Positions 1 through 8,956 of a DNA stretch of 64,000 nt are shown piece by piece. The stretch lies in NCBI GenBank assembly GCA_965214675.1, contig OZ243969.1, positions 434,001-498,000 of the forward strand, in the 5' to 3' direction. Numbering within the stretch: position 1 is the first letter of the stretch; the number at the start of each line of letters is the position of its first letter. The notes under the pieces are model-generated. The model did not search any database. It had not been told where the DNA came from and worked only from the letters and a program-made list of their open reading frames with translations. The DNA comes from WTFY01 sp965214675. GTDB taxonomy: Bacteria; Pseudomonadota; Gammaproteobacteria; UBA4575. Both the position numbers and the translations under genes were made by a program.

Positions 1-533
1 GGGGCTCCTTGAACATCGATGACGAGGGTACCGCGAGCCAATACAACGTTCTGATCGAGGACGGAATTCTGAAGGGCTTCATGCAGGATCGACTGAGTGC
101 CAAGTTATCCAAAACGGCACCCACGGGAAATGGCCGGCGCGAGTCCTTTGCACACTTGCCCATGCCGCGCATGACGAACACGTACATGCTGGCCGGTGAG
201 CATGACCCGCAGGAAATCCTTGAATCCGTGGACAGCGGATTTTATGCAGTGAACTTCGGCGGCGGACAGGTGGACATCACCTCGGGCAAGTTCGTGTTTT
301 CCGCGTCGGAAGCCTACCTGATCGAAAAAGGCAAGGTCACCCGGCCCGTCAAGGGCGCCACGTTGATCGGCGATGGACCGGATGTGCTGACAAAAGTCAG
401 CATGATCGGCAATGATCTGAAGCTGGACGACGGCGTGGGTACCTGTGGCAAGGAAGGCCAGAGTGTCCCGGTGGGAGTCGGGCAGCCGACCCTGCGCGTG
501 GACGGCCTGACCGTAGGCGGCACTGCAAGTTGA
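1..533 (+). CDS. tldD: Metalloprotease TldD, C-terminal part (5' end outside window)
   Basis: The reading frame is open from base 3, with Gly-Ser codons preceding the first visible Leu, so the gene starts upstream of the window. The visible 170-odd residues match the C-terminal half of TldD: the NIDDEGT segment, the GILKGFMQDR stretch and the MPRMTNTYM block before a Gly-rich barrel ending in VDGLTVGGTAS. TldD pairs with PmbA/TldE in a cytosolic heterodimeric metalloprotease that unfolds and degrades small peptides (microcin B17 maturation and CcdA turnover in E. coli). The HExxxH zinc site lies in the missing part. Its TGA overlaps the ATG of pmbA by one base, so the two are translationally coupled. 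Confidence 0.93.
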   Translation, partial: GSLNIDDEGTASQYNVLIEDGILKGFMQDRLSAKLSKTAPTGNGRRESFAHLPMPRMTNTYMLAGEHDPQEILESVDSGFYAVNFGGGQVDITSGKFVFSASEAYLIEKGKVTRPVKGATLIGDGPDVLTKVSMIGNDLKLDDGVGTCGKEGQSVPVGVGQPTLRVDGLTVGGTAS

Positions 534-1870
534 TGGAAGGCCAACCCCTGTCCCGTCAGGATGGCGGGCTTGAGCAGCTGGTGCAGTTTTGCCTTGACGA
601 GGCCAAAAGGCAGGGTGCAACCAGTGCCGAGGCATCGATCGATATTGAACAGGGGCTGTCGGTCACGGCCCGACTGGGTGATGTGGAAACCCTGGAAAAG
701 CATAATGGCCGCCGGCTGGGCATCACCATCTATGTAGATCACAGGAAAGGTGCCTCGAGCACGACGGATTTTGAGCTACCGTCGGTCCGCGATGCCGTAA
801 CGGCTGCCTGCAATATTGCAAAGTTCACCGAACAGGATGACTGTTCCGGATTGGCGGACCCGGACAAGATGGCTACCGAGGTCGTGGACCTGGGACTCGA
901 TTGCCCCTGGCCGCTGACCCCCGATGAGGCGGTAGAGATCGCCATCGAATGTGAAAACAGTGCACGGGCGTACGAGGCGATATCCAACTCGGAAGGCGCC
1001 AGTGTCAATAGCGGGCGTGACACGCACATCTACGGCAATTCACATGGCTTTATCGCCAGCTATGCGGCGACCCGGCACAGCCTCTCCTGTGCGGTCATTG
1101 CAGAGCAGGAGGGGGCCATGCAACGGGACTACTGGTATACCACCTCGCGCGACCCTAAGCGGCTGCAGTCCGCCGCCGAAGTCGGGGACAGGGCGGCCCA
1201 GCGTACCATCCGCCGGCTTGGCGCCCGAAAAATTGCCACCCAGACCACCCCGGTTATTTTTGAAGCCGGCATGGCACGCTCATTGCTGGCCCATTTTGTA
1301 TCGGCGGTCTCCGGTGGTGCGCTGTACCGGAAAGCTTCCTTTCTACTGGATCACCTGAATAAAAAGGTATTTTCCGAACGGGTCACCCTGACCGAAGACC
1401 CGCATGCCAAGGGCGGACTTGCCAGCAGCGCATTCGACATGGAAGGCGTGGCCACCCGGCCGCGTACCCTGGTGGAGGACGGGGTGCTGCAAGGCTATAT
1501 CCTGGGCAGCTATTCAGCCCGCAAACTGGGCATGCAAACCACGGGCAATGCCGGGGGTATCCATAATCTGACCCTGCACCCTGGTGAGCAGACACTGGAT
1601 GAACTGATGTCCAGCATGCAGCGCGGCCTGCTCGTCACCGAGCTCATCGGGCACGGCGTGAACGGGGTAACCGGGGACTATTCGCGCGGTGCCGTGGGTT
1701 ACTGGATCGAGAATGGCGAGATTCAGTTCCCGGTCGAGGAAATTACGGTGGCGGGCAACCTGAAGGACATCTTTCAGAAAATCATCGCCATCGGCAGCGA
1801 TACCGATGCACGCAGCAGTATCATCACACCGTCGCTGCTGATCGACGAGATGACCGTTGCGGGAAACTGA
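533..1870 (+). CDS. pmbA: Metalloprotease PmbA (TldE)
   Basis: A 445-residue PmbA/TldE family protein, the non-catalytic partner of TldD in the TldD/E protease. The N-terminal domain carries the AEASIDIEQGLSV segment near residue 38; the C-terminal half shows ARSLLAHFVSAVSGGALYRK and GVLQGYILGSYSARKLG, followed by the GVNGVTGDYSRGAVGYWIE block typical of the family. The ATG at 533 overlaps the tldD stop (TGATG); a TTG one codon earlier is possible but less likely. Having tldD and pmbA adjacent differs from E. coli, where they are unlinked. The next gene converges from the other strand 15 bp downstream. Confidence 0.95.
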   Translation: MEGQPLSRQDGGLEQLVQFCLDEAKRQGATSAEASIDIEQGLSVTARLGDVETLEKHNGRRLGITIYVDHRKGASSTTDFELPSVRDAVTAACNIAKFTEQDDCSGLADPDKMATEVVDLGLDCPWPLTPDEAVEIAIECENSARAYEAISNSEGASVNSGRDTHIYGNSHGFIASYAATRHSLSCAVIAEQEGAMQRDYWYTTSRDPKRLQSAAEVGDRAAQRTIRRLGARKIATQTTPVIFEAGMARSLLAHFVSAVSGGALYRKASFLLDHLNKKVFSERVTLTEDPHAKGGLASSAFDMEGVATRPRTLVEDGVLQGYILGSYSARKLGMQTTGNAGGIHNLTLHPGEQTLDELMSSMQRGLLVTELIGHGVNGVTGDYSRGAVGYWIENGEIQFPVEEITVAGNLKDIFQKIIAIGSDTDARSSIITPSLLIDEMTVAGN

Positions 1871-1885
1871 GCGCGCAAGGGACCC

Positions 1886-2623
1886 CTACAGCCAGCGCAC
1901 CTCGGTGATACGGGCGGATATTTCGGTTTTCCCGTTGCTGACCTTGTCCGAGCGGACAGGGATATAGTTCAGGGACTCGGCATACCACTCGGTGTAGCGG
2001 GTGTTTTTCCTGTCGTTTTTCTCACGCACGTACTTGTAGGCGGATAACGTGCCCAACCGGGTCTCTATCGGCTGGGCGGACTCGAGCTGGTATACAAATT
2101 CCTTTACGTCCCCGCGGGTGATGACCGAGCAGGTGTACCGGTGGACTCCGTCCTGCGGCTTGCGCATCAGCAACAGCTGTGCGGAGAGCCGATCGAAGGT
2201 GTGCGGTGCGATCTCCAGGGTCGCGATTCTACCCTTGTACCTGGAATGCACCCTGTGGGTAGTCCAGTCAAACGAGTACATCTCGTTGCGGTCCTTGTCG
2301 TTTCCCTGGACTTCGTATCTGAACTGGATCGTCCGGTACGTACCTTGCGTTCTTTCAAGTACGGTGCGGTAGGTGGCGACCCGGGAGCCCAGGAAAAAAG
2401 CGGCGATCCCCACGGGGTAGGTGCGTGACTCGTAGACCAGAGTGTCTTCGTGTTTCCTGAGACTCAGCGTCATCTCGCCAACGATGATGTTGCCTTTTCG
2501 AACCTCGTAGATGGCCTCGAATTCAGGCGGCACCTCTTCCGTGGCGAGCGTCGCAGCCAGGCTGTGGCCCGCAGGCACCCCGAGCCAGATGCATGCGGCC
2601 AGCGCAAGGATACGTTGGTTCAC
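1886..2623 (-). CDS. DUF3108 domain secreted protein
   Basis: A 245-residue exported protein of the DUF3108 family, whose function is not established. Residues 1-23 form a Sec signal peptide (Ala-rich hydrophobic core, cleavage probably after SLA). The body has the family hallmark beta-rich start (FEAIYEVRKGNIIVGEM) and the ESRTYPVGIAAFFLGSRVATYRT stretch, and ends with TEWYAESLNYIPVRS. It starts with GTG that overlaps the purN stop (GTGA), so it is the last gene of a purM-purN-DUF3108 operon. That arrangement recurs in many gammaproteobacteria but does not show a role in purine synthesis. Periplasmic location is inferred from the signal peptide. Confidence 0.85.
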   Translation of the reverse strand: MNQRILALAACIWLGVPAGHSLAATLATEEVPPEFEAIYEVRKGNIIVGEMTLSLRKHEDTLVYESRTYPVGIAAFFLGSRVATYRTVLERTQGTYRTIQFRYEVQGNDKDRNEMYSFDWTTHRVHSRYKGRIATLEIAPHTFDRLSAQLLLMRKPQDGVHRYTCSVITRGDVKEFVYQLESAQPIETRLGTLSAYKYVREKNDRKNTRYTEWYAESLNYIPVRSDKVSNGKTEISARITEVRWL

Positions 2624-3291
2624 ATCAGTTCTGTTTTATGTGCGATGGTCAGCTGCAAGGGCCTTTCCAGCTTTTTCTCGTTGAAATACACCGTGCCGTC
2701 ATTGCAATACAACTTGCCTTCACAAAACCATCGGATCGCCAGCGGGAACACCATGTGCTCCTTTTCCAGCACCCGTCGGATCAGGCTGTGCACGTCATCC
2801 GTTTCAAACACCGGAACCTTGGCCTGCAGTACGACTGGACCCTCGTCGAGCCCGACCGTTACGAAATGCACACTGCAGCCATGCTGTGTTTCCTTCGCCG
2901 CCAGTACCCTGTGGTGAGTTCCAAGGCCCGGATACTTGGGCAGCAGGGAAGGATGTATGTTCAGGATCCTGTTGGCATAGCGGTTGATGAACACCTCGCT
3001 GAACACCCGCATGAAGCCGGCCAGCACCACGGTCTCGACCTGGTAGCTTTCAAGGATGCGGATGAGTTCCTCCTCGAACAACCCGCGTGATGCGAACTGG
3101 CCATGCGGCACCACGTGCGATGGGATTCCGGCATTTTTGGCCCGTGTCAGGCCATTGGCGTGCGCCTGGTTGCTGATGACACATGCGATGCGGGCACGGA
3201 TGCGTCCCTGCTGCGCATGCTTGATGACAGACTGCATGTTGGTCCCGTTCCCGGAAAACAATACAGCGATGGGGGCGTTACTATCCGACAT
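2620..3291 (-). CDS. purN: Phosphoribosylglycinamide formyltransferase
   Basis: The 223-residue GAR transformylase transfers a formyl group from 10-formyl-THF to glycinamide ribonucleotide, step 3 of de novo purine synthesis. Seen: the N-terminal nucleotide-binding loop LFSGNGTNMQS near residue 12, the catalytic NIHPSLLPKYPG motif near residue 113 (Asn and His of the active site), and the HFVTVGLDEGP segment carrying the catalytic Asp near residue 150. Length is normal. It lies 4 bp after purM on the same strand and overlaps the DUF3108 gene, so all three are one transcript. Confidence 0.96.
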   Translation of the reverse strand: MSDSNAPIAVLFSGNGTNMQSVIKHAQQGRIRARIACVISNQAHANGLTRAKNAGIPSHVVPHGQFASRGLFEEELIRILESYQVETVVLAGFMRVFSEVFINRYANRILNIHPSLLPKYPGLGTHHRVLAAKETQHGCSVHFVTVGLDEGPVVLQAKVPVFETDDVHSLIRRVLEKEHMVFPLAIRWFCEGKLYCNDGTVYFNEKKLERPLQLTIAHKTELM

Positions 3292-3295
3292 GGCT

Positions 3296-4321
3296 TTACG
3301 TCAGGCGGAGTTTTTCATCGGAATCCGAACGCATGATCTTGCCGATCACCTGTGCTGGCTGTCCGGCCTGCTCACACAGGGCGAGTCCCTCATCGGCCTG
3401 ATCCTTGGGCACGACCACCAGCATGCCGATTCCGCAATTGAATACGCGCAGCATTTCATCAGCCTCGATGGGCCCTGCCTGTTGCAGCCAGTCAAACAGT
3501 TCTGCACGCTTCCATGTGCGCGTATCGATGCTGGCAAGCAGCCCATCCGGAATCACGCGGGGTACATTTTCCACCAGCCCCCCGCCTGTGACATGGCACA
3601 GGCCATGCACCTCCAGCGCTGCAAGCAGCTGGCGGACCACCTGGACATAGATCACGGTCGGGGCCAGCAGGAGAGCTGCGAGGGTCTGTTCACCGAGTCT
3701 TTCATCCAAAGAGGTGCCGCTCGCCTGGAGGATCTTGCGGACCAGGGAGTAGCCGTTCGAATGAAGACCGCTTGATGACAGGCCGAGGATGAGGTCGCCC
3801 TCGCGGATCCGGCTGGCGTCAATCAGCTTTTCGCGCTCGACGATGCCTACGCAAAAACCTGCAAGGTCGTAGTCTCCCGGGGCATACATCCCGGGCATTT
3901 CTGCTGTCTCGCCACCGATGAGCGAGGCTCCGGCCAGCTTGCAGCCCTGCGCGATCCCTTCGATCACGGACTTCGCCTGCGAGATGGAAAGTGCACCCGT
4001 GGCGAAGTAGTCCAGGAAGAACAGGGGTTCGGCGCCCTGCACGAGGACATCGTTGGCGCACATGGCGACCAGGTCGATGCCGATGGTTGAGTGGTCATCC
4101 AGGCGTTTTGCGAGGCTCAGTTTGGTGCCGACACCGTCCGTACCCGCCACCAGAACCGGTTCGTCATAGCGATGACTGGGCAGGCTGAACAGCCCGCCAA
4201 AGCCACCGGGATTGGAGAGCACTTCCGGGCGATGGGTGGCGCGGGCGAGCGGTGCAATCAGGTCGACAAGTGATTTCCCGGCGTCAATGTCCACACCGGC
4301 GTTCTTGTACGTGAGGCCCAT
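3296..4321 (-). CDS. purM: Phosphoribosylformylglycinamidine cyclo-ligase
   Basis: AIR synthetase, 341 residues, closes the imidazole ring in step 5 of purine synthesis using ATP. The sequence shows the family start (YKNAGVDIDAGKSLVDLI), the VAGTDGVGTKL ATP/metal loop near residue 58, the IGIDLVAMCANDVLVQGAEPLFFLDY core, and the GGETAEMPGMY motif near residue 140. It is the first gene of the leftward purM-purN-DUF3108 operon. A 190-bp intergenic region separates it from the divergent gene at 4512. A small inverted repeat (TCTAAT, 4-nt loop, ATTAGA at 4326-4341) lies in its 5' leader. Confidence 0.97.
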   Translation of the reverse strand: MGLTYKNAGVDIDAGKSLVDLIAPLARATHRPEVLSNPGGFGGLFSLPSHRYDEPVLVAGTDGVGTKLSLAKRLDDHSTIGIDLVAMCANDVLVQGAEPLFFLDYFATGALSISQAKSVIEGIAQGCKLAGASLIGGETAEMPGMYAPGDYDLAGFCVGIVEREKLIDASRIREGDLILGLSSSGLHSNGYSLVRKILQASGTSLDERLGEQTLAALLLAPTVIYVQVVRQLLAALEVHGLCHVTGGGLVENVPRVIPDGLLASIDTRTWKRAELFDWLQQAGPIEADEMLRVFNCGIGMLVVVPKDQADEGLALCEQAGQPAQVIGKIMRSDSDEKLRLT

Positions 4322-4485
4322 ATCTTCTAATTCTGATTAGATAGATTTCTTAAGTGATTGTATTGTAGGGCCATATGTGATGTTGACCAATGTACCCGTC
4401 GGATTGCTCATTGCTTCGGTACCGGCTTGCTTATACCATCACCGACTGGGGCAGCAACAATTTTATCGATACGGCTTGCAGATTA

Positions 4486-4491
4486 TATACT
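4486..4491 (+). promoter_or_regulatory. Possible sigma-70 -10 element before the CDP-alcohol phosphotransferase gene
   Basis: TATACT at 4486-4491 sits 20 bp before the ATG at 4512, with a weak -35 (TTATCG, 4463-4468) at 17-bp spacing. The region lies between divergent purM and the phosphotransferase gene. Only the -10 is a good match, so this is tentative. Confidence 0.35.
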
Positions 4492-4511
4492 AAGAAACGG
4501 TCAGCGATATC

Positions 4512-5072
4512 ATGTCTAACTGGAGATATCTCCCGAATCTCATTACAGCGGTACGTCTGGCGGCCGTGCCCCTGCTGGTATGGTGGCTGTTCGACCGGCA
4601 GTTCAACAATGCCCTGTGGCTGTTTATCCTGATGGGCTTATCGGATGCACTGGACGGGTACCTGGCCAAATCCTTCGGATGGAAAACAGCACTGGGTGCA
4701 TCCATGGACCCAGCAGCGGACAAGGCCATGTTGATCGGTGCCTACGTCACCCTCGGCGCACTTCACCTTTTGCCACACTGGCTGGTATTTATCGTGATCC
4801 TCAGGGATGTGGCCATACTTGCCGGTTCACTGGCCTATAACCTGGCAACACGGCGTCTGGACATCCAGCCAACCCTGATCAGCAAGATCAATACAGTGGT
4901 TCAGATTGTGCTTGTCGTTGCTATAATTTACAGTCAGTTAGAGTTTGTTCCTGAAATTCTTGTTCAGGGTCTGATCGGGTTGACCATCTTCACCACGTTT
5001 GCCAGTGGCCTGGATTACCTCATGGAAGAAAAGTTCAAACGGGGCGCCCGACATCCAGAAAAACAAGCCTGA
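4512..5072 (+). CDS. CDP-alcohol phosphatidyltransferase family membrane protein (PgsA-like)
   Basis: A 186-residue polytopic membrane protein of the CDP-alcohol phosphotransferase family, which moves a phosphatidyl group from CDP-diacylglycerol to an alcohol. The signature is at about residues 44-67: SDALDGYLAKSFGWKTALG followed by ASMDPAADK, fitting D-G-x2-A-R-x8-G-x3-D-x3-D except that Arg is Lys. The N-terminal LPNLITAVRLAAVPLL resembles phosphatidylglycerophosphate synthase, and this subgroup usually sits next to hda in gammaproteobacteria. Whether it is the main PgsA or a paralogue with another acceptor cannot be told here. It precedes hda by about 35 bp, probably in one operon. Confidence 0.8.
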   Translation: MSNWRYLPNLITAVRLAAVPLLVWWLFDRQFNNALWLFILMGLSDALDGYLAKSFGWKTALGASMDPAADKAMLIGAYVTLGALHLLPHWLVFIVILRDVAILAGSLAYNLATRRLDIQPTLISKINTVVQIVLVVAIIYSQLEFVPEILVQGLIGLTIFTTFASGLDYLMEEKFKRGARHPEKQA

Positions 5073-5106
5073 TTTCCCCGATCAGTCCGTCCTTGTGAAC
5101 CCCTCC

Positions 5107-5814
5107 ATGCCAGAGCCTGCCCAGCGCCCGCTGGATATCGTACTGCGCCAGCATGCGCGCTTTGACACCTTTGTCAGTTCCGAGAACAGTGAACTCGTGG
5201 TTTTGCTGGAGGACCTGGGGCAGAGAATCAAAGAGCCCCGGCTGTACTTCCTTTGGGGCAGTGCCCAAAGCGGCAAGTCGCATCTGCTCCAGGCCGTGTG
5301 CAACCGGCTGGCCCGCTCGGATCAAAAGGCGGTCTATTTGCCCATGCGGGAATTTGCAGCGCAGGAATCCGGCCTGCTCAATGACATGCAGATGCTGGAT
5401 GTCGTGTGTATTGACGACATCGATTGCGTATCCGGCGATCGTGACTGGGAACAGGCCCTGTTCAGGATCATCAACGAGATGTGGCTGGGCAACCAGAGCC
5501 TGGTGATTTCAGCGTCCTGCAAGCCGGCGGACCTGGACATCCTGTTGCCTGACCTGGCCTCCAGGCTGGCCGGAGGGCTCACCTACCGGTTGCCAGGCCT
5601 GTCGGATGAACAAAAAAGAACGGCCATCCAGCGCCATGCTGCAGCACGCGGCCTGGAGGTATCTGGCGAGGTGTGCAATTACCTTCTCAGGCGCTATCCC
5701 AGGGAGCTGAAAAAACTGATCGAACTGCTCGATAAACTGGACCAGTACTCACTCGCCCTGCAAAGGAAAATCACCGTTCCCTTTGTTCGCTCGGTTCTTG
5801 AGGGCGGCGCCTAG
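5107..5814 (+). CDS. hda: DnaA regulatory inactivator Hda
   Basis: A DnaA-like AAA+ protein of 235 residues that, with the DNA-loaded beta clamp, stimulates hydrolysis of DnaA-bound ATP after initiation (RIDA). Visible: Walker A GSAQSGKSH near residue 52, Walker B VCIDDIDCV near 98, a sensor region around LPDLASRLAGGL, and the C-terminal lid FLLRRYPRELKKLIELLDKLD-like helix. No DNA-binding domain IV follows, as expected for Hda. The ATG at 5107 is preferred; GTG at 5095 is possible. The N-terminal clamp-binding motif (QL-x-LP in E. coli) is only weakly recognisable here as AQRPLDI. Confidence 0.92.
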   Translation: MPEPAQRPLDIVLRQHARFDTFVSSENSELVVLLEDLGQRIKEPRLYFLWGSAQSGKSHLLQAVCNRLARSDQKAVYLPMREFAAQESGLLNDMQMLDVVCIDDIDCVSGDRDWEQALFRIINEMWLGNQSLVISASCKPADLDILLPDLASRLAGGLTYRLPGLSDEQKRTAIQRHAAARGLEVSGEVCNYLLRRYPRELKKLIELLDKLDQYSLALQRKITVPFVRSVLEGGA

Positions 5815-5838
5815 CGGGCAAAGACCCTGGCCCGGTCC

Positions 5839-6192
5839 CTACAGTATGTCCAGCACGTTTTCCGGAGGTCGACCCAGTGCCGCTTTTCCGTTGTGTACCA
5901 CGATGGGGCGTTCGATGAGGATCGGGTGCGCCATCATCGCTTCCAGAACCTCTTCATCGCTGGAGTTCTCATCCAGCCCGGCTTGTTTGCAGGCGGGTTC
6001 GTTCTTGCGCAGTATCTGGCGGGCCGTCATTCCGAGCAGTGAGAGCACGCGCTCGAGTTCGGCACGCGTGGGAACGGTCTGCAGGTATTCTACGACTTCC
6101 GGTTCCTCTCCCTGCTCCTTGAGCAGTTTCAGCGTCATGCGGCACTTTGAGCATTTCGGGTTGTAGTAGATGACGGTTTCTGATGGGTCCAT
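5839..6192 (-). CDS. arsC: ArsC-family arsenate reductase (glutaredoxin type)
   Basis: A 117-residue thioredoxin-fold protein of the ArsC/Spx family. It has the N-terminal nucleophile in YYNPKCSKCRMTL (Cys near residue 14) and the HPILIERPIVV block near residue 88 that supplies active-site Arg residues in glutaredoxin-dependent arsenate reductases. It would reduce arsenate to arsenite using glutathione/glutaredoxin. There is no arsR, arsB or other ars gene near it, so a housekeeping role similar to uncharacterised chromosomal ArsC paralogues is equally possible. It converges with hda, 24 bp away. Confidence 0.82.
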   Translation of the reverse strand: MDPSETVIYYNPKCSKCRMTLKLLKEQGEEPEVVEYLQTVPTRAELERVLSLLGMTARQILRKNEPACKQAGLDENSSDEEVLEAMMAHPILIERPIVVHNGKAALGRPPENVLDIL

Positions 6193-6305
6193 ACGTCTTT
6201 TTCTCCTTGCGGTTTCCGGTTATATTTGTGTCTGACCACCGGGTGCAGTGGCGGCCGAAGCCGCCTATTGTACCCGTTCAACGGACACGGGAAAGGCGGC
6301 CTGCA

Positions 6306-6590
6306 ATGACAGATGCGACGGAGTATGCCTGTATGTGCTGCATCGTGTCCGGTACGGTCCAGGGCGTGTTTTTCCGGGCTTCTGCACGGCATGAGGCATG
6401 CCGGCTGGGGATCACGGGCCATGCAAAAAATTTGACAAACGGAAGTGTTGAGGTGATCGCCTGTGGTAAAGTTGCGGCCCTGGAGCAGTTGAGGAGCTGG
6501 TTGCATACCGGCCCCGAGATGGCCCGGGTACATACGCTCGATTGTGAGCCAATTGCCATTGAACATTTTCCGGATTTCCAGATACGCTGA
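6306..6590 (+). CDS. acyP: Acylphosphatase
   Basis: A 94-residue cytosolic acylphosphatase hydrolysing carboxyl-phosphate anhydrides. Both signatures are present: SGTVQGVFFRAS (catalytic Arg near residue 25, phosphate loop) and GITGHAKNLTNGSVEV (catalytic Asn near residue 43; the usual aromatic after the second Gly is His). The ATG at 6306 was chosen because the longer frame upstream has no family similarity and 94 residues is the normal size. It is followed 2 bp later by an FmdB-type gene. Confidence 0.93.
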   Translation: MTDATEYACMCCIVSGTVQGVFFRASARHEACRLGITGHAKNLTNGSVEVIACGKVAALEQLRSWLHTGPEMARVHTLDCEPIAIEHFPDFQIR

Positions 6591-6592
6591 CC

Positions 6593-6907
6593 ATGCCCAT
6601 ATACGAATACCAATGCGATGGCTGCGGCTATCGTTACGACGTCCTGCAAAAGGCCAGTGATCCGGTGCTGAGTGTCTGTCCGCAATGCGCCCAGCCTGCA
6701 CTGAGGAAACTGGTATCGGCGGCCGGGTTCAGGCTCAGCGGCTCCGGCTGGTATGAAACGGATTTCAAGTCCGATAACAAGCGTAACCTGGCCTCCGGGG
6801 ACTCCCAGAAAAAAAGCGATGGCAACCAGGACAAGTCTGCCAAGAAAAAAGACACGTCGGCCAAGCCGGCAGCGTCCGCCACGGGGCAGGGCCGGAGGGC
6901 ATCTTGA
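6593..6907 (+). CDS. FmdB family zinc-ribbon protein
   Basis: A 104-residue FmdB/CxxC_CXXC_SSSS family protein. The first 45 residues form a zinc ribbon: MPIYEYQCDGCGYRYDVLQ followed by CPQC, giving two CxxC pairs. The family's conserved SGSGWYETDF segment follows near residue 50, and the C-terminal 40 residues are Lys/Ser/Ala-rich and probably disordered. The family has been proposed to be regulatory but its role is not defined. It commonly sits just before aspS in gammaproteobacteria, as here (138 bp upstream). Confidence 0.88.
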   Translation: MPIYEYQCDGCGYRYDVLQKASDPVLSVCPQCAQPALRKLVSAAGFRLSGSGWYETDFKSDNKRNLASGDSQKKSDGNQDKSAKKKDTSAKPAASATGQGRRAS

Positions 6908-7045
6908 GCGCCGCCCCGCAGCTGCTGCCTGATCATTTTCAAATCACCGGTGCCTGAAGGAATCACTCCCCGGGCCCCTGCGCAAGCTCGCGCACTGTCC
7001 ACCATGTGCGTCATCCGGTCCAAGCGGTCCCGCTAACCCAGGCCC

Positions 7046-8818
7046 ATGCGTACCCATTATTGCGGCCAGGTCACCGAGGCACTCATCGGCGAGGAAGTGA
7101 CCGTCTGTGGCTGGGTCAACCGAAGGCGCGACCACGGCGGTATCATTTTTGTTGATTTGCGCGACCGCGAGGGAATCGTGCAGGTCGTGTTCGACCCGGA
7201 GCAATCCGGGGTCTTTGAAGTCGCCGAGCAGATTCGCAATGAATACGTACTGTATGTGAAAGGACATGTCCGGGTGCGCCCACAGGGGACCATCAATCCG
7301 GACCTGCCAACGGGCCAGATCGAGATCCTGGCATCGACCATCGAAGTGCTGAATGACGCGGTCACACCCCCGTTCCAGCTCGATGACGAAGACGTGCATG
7401 AAGAAACCCGCCTGCGTTACCGCTACATTGACCTGCGCCGTCCCCTCATGCAGGAACGTATCCGTACCAAGGCCTCCGTCTACCGGGCGCTGCGGGAGTT
7501 CCTGGACAAGCACGGGTTCCTGGACATCGAGACGCCCATTCTTACCCGCGCGACACCGGAAGGGGCACGCGACTACCTGGTGCCGAGCCGCACACAGGCA
7601 GGCTCATTTTTTGCACTCCCGCAGTCCCCGCAACTGTTCAAGCAACTGCTCATGGCCAGCGGCTTCGATCGTTACTACCAGATCGTCCGCTGTTTTCGCG
7701 ACGAGGACTTGCGTGCGGACCGCCAGCCCGAGTTCACGCAGCTGGATATCGAGACCTCCTTCATGGACGAGGACGAAATCATGTCCCTGATGGAAGACAT
7801 GATTGCCACGCTGTTCGAGCAGATTCTGGACACGGAGCTGGAAAGACCGTTTGCCCGCATCCGTTACGCAGACGCACTGCACCGTTTTGGAAGTGACAAA
7901 CCGGACCTGCGCATTCCACTCGAACTGGTGGATGTCTCGGAATTGATGCAGCAGGTCGAGTTCAAGGTGTTCCGTGAGCCGGCAGGGGACCCCGCCAGCC
8001 GAGTCGCGGTCCTGCGGGTGCCCCAGGGTGCATCACTCACGCGCAAGGAGATTGATCACTACACGGAGTTCGTCAGCCAGTTTGGGGCCAGGGGACTGGC
8101 CTATATCAAGTGCACGCATGTGGACGACCCTGCATCCGGCCTGCAGTCCCCGATACTGAAATTCCTGCCTGAAGAGGTGATCGCCCGCCTGATCGAGCAA
8201 ACCCAGGCGAGAGATGGCGACCTGCTGTTCTTCGGGGCCGACAAAAAACAGGTGGTGAATGCGGCGATGGGTGCCTTGAGAGTCAAGATTGGCCATGACC
8301 TTGAACTCATCGAGCCGGGCTGGCGCCCGCTGTGGGTGGTCGAGTTTCCGATGTTCGAGTGGGACGACGGCGCCAAGGTGTGGTCGGCCCTGCACCACCC
8401 CTTCACGGCACCGACGGACAGTGATCCCGAGGCGCTCACCGAGCAGCCCGGGGCGGCCCTGTCTCGTGCCTATGACATGGTCCTGAATGGCACCGAGATC
8501 GGCGGCGGGTCCGTGCGTGTTCACCAGTCCGACATGCAGCAGGCCATCTTCAAGGTCTTGCAGATGGATCACCGGCAGGTGCAGCAGAAGTTCGGATTCC
8601 TGATTCAGGCGCTGGACGGGGGCATGCCCCCGCACGGCGGCATCGCCTTCGGGCTGGACCGCCTGGTGATGCTGATGACCGCCAGCCAGTCCATTCGCGA
8701 TGTCATTCCGTTTCCGAAGACCCAGAATGCAACCTGCCCACTCACAGAAGCGCCTTCCCCGGCAGATGAAAATCAGCTCAAGGAGCTGCATATCCGCGTG
8801 CGCAAACCCACGCACTGA
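7046..8818 (+). CDS. aspS: Aspartyl-tRNA synthetase
   Basis: A 590-residue bacterial-type class II aspartyl-tRNA synthetase. Order: N-terminal OB-fold anticodon-binding domain (about 1-110, GWVNRRRDHGGIIFVDLRDR), class II motif 1 and motif 2 (YYQIVRCFRDEDLRADRQPEFTQLD split around residue 215), the bacterial insertion domain (about 290-420), and motif 3 (GIAFGLDRLVMLM near 535). Length fits the bacterial form, which charges tRNA-Asp and sometimes tRNA-Asn; whether this organism needs Asn misacylation cannot be judged here. Confidence 0.98.
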   Translation: MRTHYCGQVTEALIGEEVTVCGWVNRRRDHGGIIFVDLRDREGIVQVVFDPEQSGVFEVAEQIRNEYVLYVKGHVRVRPQGTINPDLPTGQIEILASTIEVLNDAVTPPFQLDDEDVHEETRLRYRYIDLRRPLMQERIRTKASVYRALREFLDKHGFLDIETPILTRATPEGARDYLVPSRTQAGSFFALPQSPQLFKQLLMASGFDRYYQIVRCFRDEDLRADRQPEFTQLDIETSFMDEDEIMSLMEDMIATLFEQILDTELERPFARIRYADALHRFGSDKPDLRIPLELVDVSELMQQVEFKVFREPAGDPASRVAVLRVPQGASLTRKEIDHYTEFVSQFGARGLAYIKCTHVDDPASGLQSPILKFLPEEVIARLIEQTQARDGDLLFFGADKKQVVNAAMGALRVKIGHDLELIEPGWRPLWVVEFPMFEWDDGAKVWSALHHPFTAPTDSDPEALTEQPGAALSRAYDMVLNGTEIGGGSVRVHQSDMQQAIFKVLQMDHRQVQQKFGFLIQALDGGMPPHGGIAFGLDRLVMLMTASQSIRDVIPFPKTQNATCPLTEAPSPADENQLKELHIRVRKPTH

Positions 8819-8956
8819 ACCCGGACTGTTGCACGAGGCTGCCTTGGCCTGAGGAGCACGCACGATCGATGCAGGCCAAACACGGGGCCGTAATTGCATT
8901 ACAATGCGCAGGTAGGTGAATCTACTTCTTCCTGTTCGCACTTCAGGGTGTATGGC

